Shown: one piece after another, positions 10,520 through 22,575 of the stretch
Position numbering within the stretch: the stretch's first letter is position 1
Layout of the letters: every line of letters starts with the position of its first letter
DNA from: Cepaea nemoralis
Taxonomy: Eukaryota; Mollusca; Gastropoda; Stylommatophora; Helicidae
Assembly (NCBI GenBank): GCA_014155875.1
Contig: JACEFZ010027938.1
Location: 62,001 to 126,000, forward strand
Direction of reading: 5' to 3'
DNA: 64,000 nt
Position numbers and translations under genes: made by a program
Notes under the pieces: generated by a model
Database searches by the model: none
What the model was told of the DNA's origin: nothing
The model's input: the letters and a program-made list of their open reading frames with translations, nothing else

Positions 10520-11125
10520 GTGTTCTTATCAATTATCTATGTGTGGTCAGAAATTCAAATATCCAGGCACATGGATAACATCAGATGGAAGATGCATCAC
10601 TGAGATAAAGAACAGAATAGAACAAGCAAACATTGAATTTTACCAAACGAAGAAAGCTTTGTGCAATAAGTCACTGTACTTGAAAGTTAGAAAAAGAGTT
10701 ACATACAACCAGTTTTAACATACAGCTGCGATTCCAAGACAATTAGTAAACATGCGAAAACATCCACAGAAGCCTTGGAGATGTGGTTTTATAGAAGAAT
10801 GCTGAAAATACATTGGACAGCCAAAATGAGTAATCATGACGTTTTAAGGGAAGTTGAGTAGCAAAGGCTACTCATCACAAATATCAGAACGAGGTAGTCA
10901 TAGTTGTTTGGCTATGTTATGAGAAGACAAAATTTGGAAGATGTTGTGACAACCGGAAAGATTTGAGGAAAGAGAGATAGAGGAAGACGGCGTGAGAAGA
11001 TTTTTGACAGTCTTGTGTCATGGCACGGAAAAGAGTCAATACACGAAGTGATCCATGACGTCGGAGATCGTAATTTGTGGAGAGGTATGATCACTCACAC
11101 CCGCGGCAAGTCACTGGATGATGGA
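10520..11125 (+). pseudogene. LINE-B fragment: RT thumb and C-terminus
   Basis: Decayed frames read QKFKYPGTWITSDGRC, EIKNRIEQANIEF, ALEMWFYRRMLKIHW, LEDVVTTGKI, RGRRREKIFDSLVSWHGKE and VGDRNLWRGMITH, the classic order of LINE C-termini. Stops occur after VTYNQF and inside the motif series. It ends in GATGATGGATGATG, a short (GAT)-type tail. Confidence 0.9.
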
Positions 11126-11149
11126 TGATGTGTACTCTGGTGTCGACCT

Positions 11150-11405
11150 AGTTATTTGCATGCCATTTCCAGGACGTGACGTTCAACCTCCAGCATTATG
11201 TATCTATTTGTGATGTACTAAGCACTCTTACGTTCAATAGCTGACTTGGCTTTCTGAACGGCCGACAATCATACCATTGTTGAAAGTCAACACAAGGCGG
11301 CCTGCTTCTAATTCGCATGCAGCAGATTTCGAGCGCTGTATGTGGGCGTGCAAATCTCGTTCACTACCCTTTCACCACAGACATTCGCGGGGTCAACATA
11401 GCTCT
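11150..11405 (-). repeat. SINE-1 copy (subfamily b), diverged
   Basis: On the plus strand TTATTTGCATGCCATTTCCAGGACGTGACG corresponds to the inverted 3' end. CTTTCTGAACGGCCG and TTCGAGCGCTGTATGTGG match the 37.7-kb copy. Confidence 0.7.
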
Positions 11406-11504
11406 GATAAATTATGTAGTGAGTAATTACGATAAATGTTACAGGGATGTTTTGGAAATGAATAGCAGCACATAGTTTAAGAGAGGAGGGGAGAGAGTCA
11501 CCAT

Positions 11505-11700
11505 ACAACATTGTGCTCTGGACGAATCTTATAATTGAAAGGCAAGAATAGGAGCACTTTCAATCAGATGGCAGTTGGAACCATTAGCAGTATGACTCTT
11601 CACTGGCTGTTGAACGAGGGGTTTAAGCGCGTGTGGGAATGTCCTTGAGTGCACTGATGTCGTGTGTTAGCTCAAATGAACTTAACTCATTGTGCAGTAA
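11505..11700 (+). pseudogene. LINE-E 3' end
   Basis: Reads INQMAVGTI, LHWLLNEGFKRVWECP, then GAGTGCACTGATGTCG and TTAGCTCAAATGAAC. These align with the end of the 4.6- and 26.2-kb copies. It is too short and diverged to show RNase H. Confidence 0.65.
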
Positions 11701-11804
11701 CAAAGAATGTGTGAGGTTCTAACTCGTTACATTATCACGGCAATATCTGTCACCGAACTACTTGACCCCTATTATCTTAACTTTTAAAACATAATTAAAA
11801 GTGA

Positions 11805-11845
11805 GAGAATCGACTTCATTGCACCGGGTTTAACCTCACCTAGCT
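11805..11845 (-). repeat. SINE-2 3'-end fragment
   Basis: On the minus strand it reads AAACCCGGTGCAATGAAGTC, the conserved SINE-2 end. No body is visible. Confidence 0.6.
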
Positions 11846-11885
11846 AGCTCTTTGTCCGCAGACTGGCAAGCTACTGTAGAGAAGA

Positions 11886-12222
11886 ACACTCAATGTATCA
11901 ACAAGAGAGAAAATCAGAAATGAAGAAATCGGGACTGAGGTTGGGGTTATATCAGCGCTAAATTTTATAAGAAGGCAGCAAGACAAGTTGTTTGACCACG
12001 TAACGAGGTTACCAACTACCAGTATACCATAATAAGCAATGATGTCCCGACCAAATGAAAGCAGACGAAGAGGCCGACCACGTAAACGATGGACAGAGTG
12101 AACAGCAGAGTCCATGGGAATCTCGATATTTGAAGACCATAAACGGGCACTCTCCTGTTGTTTATACTTCACCTCGAAACCGCAAGGTACAAGAGGAACA
12201 AGATGGGTTGAGATGAGATACA
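11886..12222 (+). pseudogene. LINE-C 3' fragment
   Basis: The frame includes RRGRPRKRWTE, SMGISIFEDHK and LYFTSKPQGTRGTRW, with several stops. It aligns with 53,700-53,928 joined to 58,016-58,115, so it serves as the uninterrupted reference for the LINE-A insertion site. The end, GTTGAGATGAGAT, is the (GAGAT) tail type. Confidence 0.8.
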
Positions 12223-13235
12223 CATTAGTATACCGTAGACTAAGAACAAGAATAATACTGACATTCTGAAAGACCGCAACTTATAAACAAATATTGGCTC
12301 ATAAACGATCGCTTCTTGGGAACTAACCTATTTTGGCGCACTAAACGTCGCTGTGCATTTAGAAAGAACAGCGTGGTTCTTGATAGCAAAAATAGGGGTC
12401 GTCATGCACGAACATGGAAACAGGACATTGAATACACATTGAGCATGACAATGCATAAGGCCTAGGAATTTACAATGGATTGAGAATACATTGGACTGCC
12501 AGAGGAACTAACGTTCACTCACTGGCACCTTGCCGTCTTGAGAGACAATATTAGTTACACTGTGCGTCTAACAAGGCTTGCCTAACTAAAACCCATGGCG
12601 GTAGCCAATGGCATCCCTCTCCATGACTCAAATAATGGACCGAATCGTAGAGACCATACGTTGCCCATGTAGCGTTGTCCCTCTCTCGGCCTACCTAGCT
12701 TACTCCAGACGACAAGACACATCAATACATCTGAAACAAGACAAGCTGCAGAAGCTGCTGGATAAGCAAAGCAATGGCCTGACTGTCTGCCTGTTGTAGC
12801 TTCGATCCTAGTTGCCGACCAAGGCATAGAACCTTGCCTGTGCTGCGATGACATTTAGTCTTTAAGTTGTAGATCTTCGCGCGAGGGTCTGGCATGTACC
12901 CTCGCAAATGATTTCCTCCGTCCGAAGCTGTTGTCACAATAAGGGGTGTCGGGTTTGGTAAACGCTGTCCAACATTCAACACTAACAGAAAACAGGTAGT
13001 GCTGTCTATTGTTATATGGTAGCTCAGTCATATCTGGGCTAAGACAGACAGTGCGTGTAGAAACATGTGGGACAATATCCTGGTGAAGAGTAATTGCAGC
13101 AAGATCAGACAAATCCATTATGAAGCTCAGTGACATATATCTTTTAAGCTTATTAATTTCTCAATCTGTGTTATTTTATAATCGAGATCAACAACAAACG
13201 TGTTATTACAAATCCAACTGAATTTCTCGGGTGTA
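12223..13235. other. Unassigned stretch
   Basis: Open frames of 63-93 codons exist on both strands but overlap each other and match no family I recognise. No repeat copy elsewhere in the window was noticed. Confidence 0.5.
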
Positions 13236-13239
13236 AATA

Positions 13240-13670
13240 TAATTTGGGGAATAGTTGATTGGTTTGTTGGTTGGTTGATTGTTTGGTTGTTTGGTTAATT
13301 GTTTCATGGACTGGTCTATTGGTTCGTTGGCTGGTTGATTAGAATGTTGAATTATTGATTCTTTGATTGATTGAGTGAGTAGTTGGTTTGTTGGTTACTT
13401 GGTGTATTGGTTGGTTGGTTAGTTTACTGAGTGATTGGTTCGTTGGTCGATTAAGTGACTGGTTGGTTATTTGATTTATTATTTTGATCGCTGGTTGATT
13501 ATTTGGTTAATTGATTAAATCCATGTTTGTTTTTTTTTTTTTTTTTTTTGCTTGATGTATTTGATAGTTGGTTGATTCATGGTTTCGTTGGTTGGTTAAT
13601 TGGTTGATTGAATTGGTTTTTTTTTACTGGGTAGCTGGTAGGTTGATTCGTTGCTTGGTTGTGAATCTTT
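13240..13670. repeat. Degenerate TTGGTTGATTG-type low-complexity tract
   Basis: About 430 bp built from variants of TTGG, TTGATT and TTGTTGGT. The plus strand is nearly free of C. It includes a run of about 19 T near 13,530. Confidence 0.9.
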
Positions 13671-16299
13671 AAAACCGTGATGCTTAATTCTTAAGTACTA
13701 TGCAGCCACATTCAGGTCGCTTGATTAGAGTGATGTTGGTGTAGAGAAGCTTCCCTTGATCCCATAACACAATTTTCATCTTCGCGAGGACGATGCTGCA
13801 GAGCTCTACTTCCTCTCTCCGTACCTAGAAACCTCCGGGGTGTGACATATCGGTCTTGGAACTTTACACATGAGTTGAGATATATTAAGAGTGGCCAGAT
13901 CAAATTTCAGCACAGATTATACTGGCTGGTTGAGTTTAGGCCTAAGTGAGAGATGATTTGCCCAAGTGTTTATGGCATTTCTTTGTCAACAGACTTCAGT
14001 TCAATTCCAGAGATAGTTATGTTGAGATGGTAACAATTTGTAGTTACTAGTTTAGAGACTTGAGTAAAGGAACGAGCGACCAGACAGTTAGTGATACCCT
14101 TAATACTTTAACCAGGAGAATCAATCCCATGTAAGGCAACGGGTCTGTATGTAGTGACAACGTAAAGCAGCATGTTAGACGCCCTAAGGAGCATTTGATA
14201 TATTGTAACAGACTCACAATTTTCGGAACCAGTCAACACTCGGTGGGTGTAGCGAAACGCCAGTGGCCCATGTCCTTATGCATTCTTTTATTCTTGGTAA
14301 ACAGGGGGAAACGGCTTTCGGAAGCTCTCAGTTCTCTTGTTCGCTCAATTCTCCATGAAAGATGGTTCTTTGGGTAATCTTCATACCACAATCTTTACAT
14401 GGAGCGAGTATATATTTGTCTTTCCTTTCGGGTAGTCCCGAAGGAGCGCCTTGCGTCAAATGTGCACTGGTGCAGCGGCTGGTCAATTGATGGCCGTGCC
14501 AACACCTACCGTTTGATAGTTGCAGCCTGTCCAGTGAGTTAAAGATTACGACAGAGATGCAACATACTACTGAAGTGATGTAAAGGTAAATATGGGTTTT
14601 CGTTGGTCCAGGCAAAGCTTGGCCTATAAATATCTATTGTCTTAACGACTGAGAGGATATAGCAAAACAGCAGTCTTGCCATGTTGGGAGGGGGTGACCG
14701 TTAGCCGATCTGGCTACGCGTCTTGATCTTGGCATGGCAAGGGAACACATCTGAAGAATAAATAGATACTAAATGATATCGCTTGTTCTTGGCAGCTGAT
14801 AGACGAGTGATATCTTGATTCCTACGGCTTACCGTTACCTAGGTAGCATCTCTCTTTTAATATAGGCACATTAGATAGCTACGGGGATGGGGTCCACTAA
14901 TCTATAATCTATCTTCTTGAGCCAGGGGATGCTAGCCACAGGACTATCTCTTTCGTCTGTCACTTGATAGGATGATGTCGGGAGGATAATGGACTCCTCT
15001 ATCTCACTGAGAGAACCTGAACTTATCTACCCTATGGCTTGTGCAGGGCAATGCCGGTACATTGGGGCGACAGCTCAGTCGAGAGCGGCGGCCGGGAGGG
15101 GTAGTATCTTCTTTGAATGGGGAAATACACGGTGTGCCATATAACCCCACTTAGGGGGGAGAAACACACCGATTGCTGGGCACACCACACCACAAGATCT
15201 TGGTTGCGAGAAAGGCATGGTTTGCAAGTGAGAGGAAAGCATGGAAATGAATGTGCCCAATAATAATAAAGGCTTGGTATGAGTGTGGAATGTGTGTCTT
15301 GTAGACAAAACGTTCCTAGGGTGGACAACCTGACATCACCCAGCTGGAGGTCGACTCAAGCCAGGACGTAGCCAATCCAGGGGCTACCTGACATGTCCGA
15401 CGCATTCAGGCAAGCCACTGATAAACTGGTGTTGGTAAGCTGAAATGCATAAATAATGTGTGGTGCTTGAGTCAGCTTGATCCCTCACTCGAATGTTTGT
15501 CCTTTCCAGGGTTCTTCTTTTGAAAGTATGAACAGAGCTGAAGGTCTCGACAGGGCTCTACGCAGAAAGCATGTTATGACTATGCCATGGCAAGGTTTGG
15601 GCCATGCCTGTTTTAAGAATATGATCTCTACAAGATAGAGCCACTGCTGACCTTGAAAGAATGACCATCAGCTGTACTGACACATCACCAGTCATCTCGA
15701 TACGTTTGGATTGAGTCCTTTTGTATTATTGGCTGGACCCCGCCAATCACTCAGACACACCCATTATTATATGAGAACTATTCTCCAGGACATTATTTCC
15801 TACCTGACATTATACCACTTCCCTAGAACATTTGTTTACTAAAAGGACGGTGGTCCATGGAAACCTGGAAGTTTGGTCTACAGAAGGCTGTTGTACGTAC
15901 AACCAATTACCTGGAAGGAAGGAGATTCCAGCACACAGGGTGAGACGTATATGGACAGATCGGACAGTATTTGAAGCTGGGTCTGTGACTATAGCTACTT
16001 AAGGCTATGTGCCTGAACTTATCTGTGTGGTGTCTGTTTAGAACTATCTGTGTTAACTGCCTTGATGTTTTCCTGTGCTGTCCTTTATTGATTTAATAAA
16101 TCAAGTTTTAGTTTATTCCAACGATCACTGTGTTATATATATGGATCAGCCAGAAGAACATTGCAGGAAATAGGTCCTTAGGTCGAACGAAAGAGTGACA
16201 GTGAGTCCGGGGAAAACGGAGGAGGGTTGGCAGGTAAAGACCTACCCCAGCCAGGGCTATATATATATAGAAGATTATTTAAACATTGTGACAGGGCTA
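13671..16299. other. Unassigned stretch
   Basis: The start of the longest part of the window in which I recognise no element. A TTTAATAAATCAAG near 16,090 resembles a polyadenylation signal and could belong to an LTR or gene end, but no matching second copy or coding region supports this. Open frames are all under 100 codons. Confidence 0.5.
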
Positions 16300-16545
16300 T
16301 TTGGGACCCTCCACGTAGCATGTTACAGTGGGTGATGTGTTCATTGTCAAGTCAGCCGACTGTACTTCCCAAGACATTTACTGGTATCCATTTTAGGCTG
16401 GATCACCCATGAACCCTGGTCACTGTTAAAATCCGCCACGATGAGGACACGAAATATCACTACCACAGGGCTGGCAGACACGCGTTCAGCTAATTGGCGA
16501 TACCAGTACCTGGATGCTTCTGTTCCGGAGATGAAATACAAGCGA
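16300..16545 (+). repeat. Anonymous repeat J, diverged copy
   Basis: GTTACAGTGGGTGATGTG and GGTATCCATTTTAGGCTGG match the J copies at 44.5 (GGGTGATGTGGTC) and 46.45 kb (GGTACCATTTTAGGCTGG). Type unknown. Confidence 0.5.
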
Positions 16546-18879
16546 GCGGCCATTGGTCCTTACCCTGTCTGTGAAGGAGATAGCACAGAAAACTGAAAAT
16601 GTATATTCTCTAGTAATGATAATGTATTTTGTATATTTTCAGTATAGCCATCACTTGATTTGGCACAATTATGCCATATCTGATTGACCCTGAAAAAACA
16701 CTTGAGAACAGAATACTCTCTTTTTACGAACTAAACCAGTTATCACAAGCCAGTTGGACGCCTGCATCACCGTCAGATTGATTCTTGTTAGCTACTTTAA
16801 AAAAAAAATGTTGGCAAAGAAGAATAAAGACCCTATTTCAAGAAACAGGTGGTTGTGGAGGAATCTAAATATTCCAATCAGTGGCTTTACAAGTCGTGCT
16901 TTGTAATAGGGCACGTTGTCTAGACGCACAGGAACAATTTGATTGTGTTAAGTTAGTGATGTGTTTTATTTTACCCCACATGGTTAAGGTCACACCCTTA
17001 TGTGATTCAGTGCCCTGATCCATAACCTCTTTCTAAGGTCACGTCCTTAACCGATTCAGTGCCCCCCCCCCCCCTAGTATGTTTGGACCAAAAATGGCCA
17101 AAAGTCACATGAACAATTATTGTCATGTAAATTTTAGTTCACTGAGCATCACAATTGCGGAATATACCACGAAACGAAACAAATAACACGATGATCCTAG
17201 TATGGCGATATATCGTTCTTCTGTCCTAATGGGAGTGACATTAGGCGAAATATCGGCAATGAATCAGTCATTATTAGTTTCGTAAGGTAACGTGAATAGT
17301 ACTATCCATTAACCGTGTTATCACGAAGCAGATAATTTTTAAATAGAATACTATTGACGCCACCTCCTTTCCCCTTCCAAAGAAGTCAGGACAACTTTCT
17401 CAACATATTTATGTCTCTCGTTGTGTCAGTGCTGGGGTGTTCGCTGTTTTCCATAAACTGCTGGAAATCGTGGATTGGGGGTCGTAATGGTAAAACCAAC
17501 TATCAGTAATTGTCATTATGGTCATCACATTGTTTACTGACTGGCACTTCAGGGCAACTGCCATAACTCTTGCCTTGTTTGCTTCCCTTCTCTCGGCAAC
17601 GCGGGTAGAGACAAGCAAGCACACGCTTGGTGTGTTGAAGCTTCGACAATGGTCAACCCAATAAAGGCAACAGTGACATGGTTCTCTATAAATAACCATA
17701 TTGTCAACACCCCAACGCCAACAGTAAGTCTGGGTTCAGATACCGTGGAAGGAACGCAGGCAATGAATTGCCTGGGGATACGATTTGAAACTAAATCAAC
17801 ATGGGAGAAAAAATAAACTACATGCTATACGCCGCATTTTCGAGGCTTGGATCCTGAACTCTGTGTTAGAAGCGTCCTGTTTGGATGATGGTAGTGGTCA
17901 TACTCCTGTAGATACCGACCTGACTAAATTGAATGCAAGACTTGGTGAAGGTAAATGCTTGAGTGCAAGTAGCTCTTTGGTGACAGCAGCCGCTTTGCTA
18001 ATTGCTCTGTGAGAGAGTAGGGCATAACCAAATCCACCTGCGAAGAGTTCCAGTTGTTTAGGAGAGGTACAAATTCTGTTAACATGACTTACCTGCCAAA
18101 CATGAAAATCTAGAGCCACTTAGAATATCTTACAAACTGGGAAGAAATATCACACTGAAGAGGAACATAAAACACAGTGACAACTTGAAGCAAGAATCCA
18201 CAACCCACAAGTCAAGACAAAGGGGCAGGAAAAATTTCTTGTTTCAGATTTCTACCACAGAAGATCTGTAAGAAAAGTAACTACTAATTTACCTGTATTC
18301 TCAATGTTATGTGAGGAGGGGAATAGCTGTGGCAACTGTGTGTAACAATTTGGATGTACATGATTTCCGATTTTGCATGGATGTAATTGATGCATTTGTA
18401 ATTAGTTGTTTCAAACATCTCTGTTTATTACTCAAAATATAGTTAATAAATGATGAAAAAATAAGGAAGTTATGTTCTCTCATGAGTGTGATTTTTACTT
18501 ATCAAAGTCAAATGTTTTTTAATTTAAACTACTCTTAGACAGAATTAATTAGTTGGTAGAGGAGAGGCAAGGAACCATTTAAAGGATAATTTGGGTGTAA
18601 CAGGGTATACAACTTTTCAAGTTATTTCCTGGAGGTATTCCTTGGTTCTCTAAAACTCTATTTCTGGTCTCAAACAATTGAGTCAGCACAGCTAAATTAA
18701 TTAAACGGGCAGGATCACATTGGGAAAAAGGACTTTGCGTCTTTTCTCTCTTTGGGGTTGAGCCATCAATCTCTACGTATCCGACACCAAGCACGTGCCT
18801 ATCTCAGCGTCAACGCAAACACACAACACCCACTGCAAAGCGAGATTAAGAAAGTAAAGGACAGCAGATTAAACAGAGG
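16546..18879. other. Unassigned stretch
   Basis: Mostly AT-rich. Two ~31-bp relatives (TAAGGTCACACCCTTATG and TAAGGTCACGTCCTTAAC, both followed by GATTCAGTGCCC) lie at 16,986 and 17,035, the second followed by a poly-C run at ~17,063. No coding or repeat family is recognised. Confidence 0.5.
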
Positions 18880-19725
18880 ATAGTCGTGGATGTGTCAAGT
18901 CGAAGACATTCTTCAGCAGGTGTCTTCACTTGAGGACTTAGAACCTGGCGAGGAGTGGTTACAAGTGCCAACATAGTTCTGTACATCCTTTTCAGTGTGC
19001 ATCCGTCTAGACAGGAAATGCAGACACGAAAATCAGTTTGCTGTGGGGGTGGAGGTACAGGCTTTGAACTTCGAGAATTCTCTAGAGGATGAAGCTGTCA
19101 GTTACACGGATGGGTCGGGAAAACTGTGAAGGAAGATTCTGGCGCTTTTGCTTTTGCCCAATGCAGCCTGATTATGGAAGGCAGTGAGTAAAGCAATAAC
19201 ATGGCTCAAGACACAGACATTAAATCGGGCTTGTGTCCTTAGTGACTCAGTGAGTATGCTCAGGAGTATAGAGATGAGGTGGGTCCGAAGAGAGTGGCTG
19301 CTGTCTCTAGAGCGGTCTCGGCTTGCAAAGAGTAGTTTCATCCTCGTGCCAGGACATGCGGGTGTACAAGGGAATGAGCAGGCTGATAGACTTGCAGGTA
19401 AGGCTGCTGTGGAAGGCGGACGAGCAATGGACCAGGCAGACATTCTGAATGCTCTACGATAAGTAAGTCGTTTACGAGAACCAAGCGATGACTATGAATC
19501 TGTAACCATGGTCAGGCTTCGAGAACAGCAAGTTAAAAGAGGTGTTGCCAAACAAGAATACTACGCAGGAAGCCAACGAAGAGTAATAAACCAACACAGA
19601 ACTGGTGTCGTGAGCCGCTACACGCTGCGGGATTTGCTAAGGTGGGGATCCGAGCACTTATGGACTGGATGGTTCGATGTGCAATGAGGATGATCTGTCG
19701 ACTAACTAACTAGCTAACTAACTAA
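18880..19725 (+). pseudogene. LINE-D copy: RNase H domain to 3' tail
   Basis: Reads LEPGEEWLQVPT, VSYTDGSGKL (first RNase H Asp intact), then after a stop and frame damage AVSKAITWLKTQTLNRA, CVLSDSVSML (third acidic position), PGHAGVQGNEQADRLAGKA (last Asp), QADILNALR, LREQQVKRGVAKQE and RYTLRDLLRWGSEHLWT. The second acidic position (Glu) is lost in damaged sequence. The 3' tail is CTAACTAACTAGCTAACTAA, the family's (TAAC)n. RT and endonuclease are missing, so it is 5'-truncated. Confidence 0.9.
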
Positions 19726-19954
19726 GCACACTTTTTTATGTTAAGTGTAAAATTATATTAAATGGTCTTTCACTCCGTTGTACTACACTGTCTATATTGT
19801 TCGATTATGATCAATGATTTTTAAAAATCTTGCTGTGTTTTCGACGTCGATATATGAGAACTCTGAACTAGACATATAAGCAATGATTAGTGGGTCACAC
19901 TTAAAATGTCTACTCCTTGTTATTTTTTTTTTTTATAGAATAAGAAGCATGGAG

Positions 19955-20150
19955 AAAAGTTAGTTGCATATCCTTTACATGACGTATAAGTCAACCCCAG
20001 CATTGTTTGGCCGTTTATGATTTATAGGCAAGCTTACGTTGCAATTGTTGTCTGAACGAATGGAAGTAATCAGGAAACAACTGGTTCCGTCTCCATTTGT
20101 ATTCCAGTACATGTTTTCCCCTGTAACAACGGGACTTTTATCACGAAACC
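19955..20150 (-). repeat. SINE-1 copy (subfamily b), diverged
   Basis: The plus strand begins AGTTGCATATCCTTTACATG, the inverted 3' end, then CAACCCCAGCATTGTTTGGC and GGCAAGCTTACGTT. The head is lost. Confidence 0.75.
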
Positions 20151-20789
20151 GGCACTGACTTCTCTTTGGTTCTGACACGCCTTTGAAACAGCAATCTCGT
20201 TTAAAAGGGCATGTTGCACTATACACCATGGCGAGGGAATCTGTTAAAAAAAAAGAAAAAAAGAAACGCTTTCTTCACAAGTCCAATGCAGGTATGATGA
20301 GCTGCGCATGTGCTACATACACCTGCAAGATCCTCTATAACCAGGGTAAAAACGTACAGCCAAAGACTGGCAATCATGCTATCTTTTCACAGCTCTAGGC
20401 CAACTGAACATTTAATCCTGCGACATTCACTAGCATAAAGGAGAACACCCGGTCCAGAGGAAGACAGAGATAATTAAGATTCCAGGAACACGAACCTGGG
20501 AGAAATTGTATCTCGAGAGGAAGATATGATTGCCAAGAGGCAAAGGAAGACAGTAGTGCAATGGCTAGACTCACTTGCCTGCTGTACCAGTGGGCATGTG
20601 TTCACAATTCCAACGATTCCGATATTTTTTTTTTTAATTGAATCATTTGGGCTTCCAGACTGACCCAGTTTAAAATGGGCACAAAACACCTGATACGCTG
20701 AAATTTATATTTTAGATGTCTCCATCAGATCCACATTAGCGATTCTATTATAGCATGCTAGTTCTTCTATTATCACTACGGCCAGTTAA
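20151..20789. other. Unassigned stretch
   Basis: No recognised repeat or coding content. A-rich runs occur near 20,250 and a T-run near 20,625. Confidence 0.45.
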
Positions 20790-21525
20790 TGCATATTTGT
20801 ATGTTGTTATTAACTCCTTGTAGTCAATATTTGCATTTTGTTTGTAACTCCTTGTAGTCAATATTTGTATTTTGTTGGTAACGCCTTGTCGTCAATGTGT
20901 GTAATTTGTTAGTATCGCCTTGTAGTCAATATTTGTATTTTCTTATTAACTCCTTGTAGTCAATATTTGTATTTTGTTGGTAACGCCTTGTAGTCAATGT
21001 GTGTATTTTGTTAGTAACGCCTTGTAGTCAATATTTGTATTTTCTTATTAACTCCTTGTAGTCAATATTTGTATTTTATTATTAACTCCTTGTAGTCAAT
21101 ATTTTTATTTTGTTAGTACTTCCTTGTAGTCAATAATTGTATTTTGTCTGTAACTCGTTGTAGTCAATATTTGCATTTTGTTAGTAACTCCTTGTAGTCA
21201 ATATTTGTATTTTGTTAGCAACTCCTTGTAGTAAATATTTGTATTTTGTTTTAACCCCATGTAGTCAATATTTGACCAATATTTTAGTCATGACCACCCA
21301 CGTTTTCCATCATGGCACATGATTGATTGATTGAGTCAATATTTGTGTTTTGTTAATAACTCTTTGTAGTCAATATTTGTATTTTGTTAGCAACTTCTTG
21401 TAGTCAATATTTGTATTTTCTTTTAATTCCTTGTAGTCAATATTTGTGTTTTGTTAGTAACTCTTTGTAGTCAATATTTGTATTTTGTTAGCAACTCCTT
21501 GTAGTCAATATTCGTGTTTCTGATA
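20790..21525. repeat. 34-bp minisatellite, ~20 units, with higher-order pattern
   Basis: The unit is built from AACTCCTTGTAGTCAATATT plus TGTATTTTGTTAGT. Variants recur in a regular order, for example a unit ending GTTGGT, then one beginning AACGCC with AATGTGTGTA, then one ending CTTATT. This indicates ~102-bp higher-order units. The array is interrupted at ~21,265-21,330. Confidence 0.9.
21288..21328 (+). pseudogene. LINE-B terminal fragment inside the minisatellite
   Basis: GTCATGACCACCCACG, then CATGGCACATGATTGATTG, corresponds to the last codons and tail seen at 745-780 (MTTHAYRHGT, stop). About 40 bp only, but the match is specific. Confidence 0.65.
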
Positions 21526-21539
21526 CATACATACCTCCA

Positions 21540-21775
21540 TAAAGGTCTTTGTGGCCAAGTGATTAAGCCGCCTGCCTTGAGTTCCGAAGGTTGTTGGTTC
21601 GTTTCCGGACTCTGACAATCGATATACAAATGCAACTTTCTCGGAGTCTCCATGAGGTCGTCGCTGGAACTATGGAGTTCGTGCTTTGTGCGATGCCTTC
21701 GGCTCGCCGCCCTGTTAAATGAGACAGAGTCTATGGACTAAAACACGGTGCAATGAAGTCGACCCCTCTCCTGTA
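21540..21775 (+). repeat. SINE-2 copy with tRNA-like head
   Basis: A-box-like TGGCCAAGTGATTAAG and B-box-like TTGGTTCGTTTCC are followed by TTTCTCGGAGTCTCC, CTATGGAGTTCGTGCTTTGT and GGTGCAATGAAGTCGACC. It follows directly on the 34-bp minisatellite. Confidence 0.85.
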
Positions 21776-21999
21776 ACTCATTTAAATAGAAGCAATGATT
21801 TGACGTTCATCATCACGTGACAAGTCGCTTTTGCAGAACTTCGCTGTCATGCCGGCGGCTCGAAAAGCCTCTCGATTTCTGGCAATATTCCTGCCTCATG
21901 CACCTTTTTGGCACAGGTGTCCGCAATATCATGCATGCTTCTTCGTGCTGGTAGACCCCAGCTTCTACCACGAACCATGCCTGTCATTACTGATCTGTC

Positions 22000-22255
22000 G
22001 GGAGGCTCCGTGGCGAAGTAGTCAAGCTTTCTGACTCGGGTTCCGAAGGTTGTGAGTTCGATTCCGGGCTGCGTTCTTCGGTCCACGAGAGCATTTTTTC
22101 GGAGACTCCTGAGGGTCATCGCTGGAGCTATGGAGTTCGTGCTTTGTGCGACGCTTTCCGCGCTGCGGAAAGAGACTGAGCCACATGGGATAAACCCGGT
22201 GCAATGAAGTAGACCCTGTCGACTTTTTAGCGACTTTTAAGCGACTGGTATTTCC
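22000..22255 (+). repeat. SINE-2 copy, best preserved
   Basis: Head GGAGGCTCCGTGGCGAAGTA with A box TGGCGAAGTAGTCAAG, B box GTGAGTTCGATTCCGG, body TTTTCGGAGACTCCTGAG, GCGCTGCGGAAAGAGACTG, and end AAACCCGGTGCAATGAAGT followed by a GCGACTTTTAAGCGACT duplication. The A and B box spacing fits a tRNA-derived pol III promoter. Confidence 0.88.
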
Positions 22256-22374
22256 AAGTTACTGTAAAGCTTAACTTGACCAAAGCAGTTCAATTTCCGA
22301 GACGTAAACGTTTAGAGTTGTTCACGTCTTTGAGGTAAAGAGTTAACTATTTTAAGTTGTAGATTAGAGAGCAC

Positions 22375-22575
22375 GATTCTGTAACGGTTAGGACGTGATG
22401 CTGGCACTGTCATGATCACGATCCGACCAGGTATCAATGCCTAGTTCAATGTTCGCCAAGGAAGGGAAAGACTAGCTTCCTATTACTACGTGCTCTCAGG
22501 CTTACGATGAGCCTCTGGTCGAAGGCCTAGAACGCCGTGCTGTCATTCGGAAGACCTGGGTTCGAATCCTCGGTA
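22375..22575 (+). repeat. SINE-4 copy followed by a second tRNA-like head
   Basis: GATCACGATCCGACC and GCCAAGGAAGGGAAAGACT, then GCTCTCAGGC, match the 5.5-kb copy. Directly after it, TGGTCGAAGGCCTAG (A-box-like) and CTGGGTTCGAATCCTCGG (strong B box) form a second tRNA-like head. No CCA or complete cloverleaf is evident, so I do not call a tRNA gene. Confidence 0.6.

Noticed and set aside
15700..16200. Possible LTR with polyadenylation signal
   Set aside because: TTTAATAAATCAAG and a following ..TGTGTTATATATATGG would suit an LTR end, but there is no second LTR, no gag/pol sequence, and no primer-binding site that I can identify.
20790..21525. CRISPR-like array of regular repeats
   Set aside because: Units are directly contiguous with no unique spacers, and the context is eukaryotic. 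It is a minisatellite.
22513..22575. Possible tRNA gene
   Set aside because: A and B boxes are present but I could not pair an acceptor stem, and the head is next to SINE sequence. A SINE origin is more likely.
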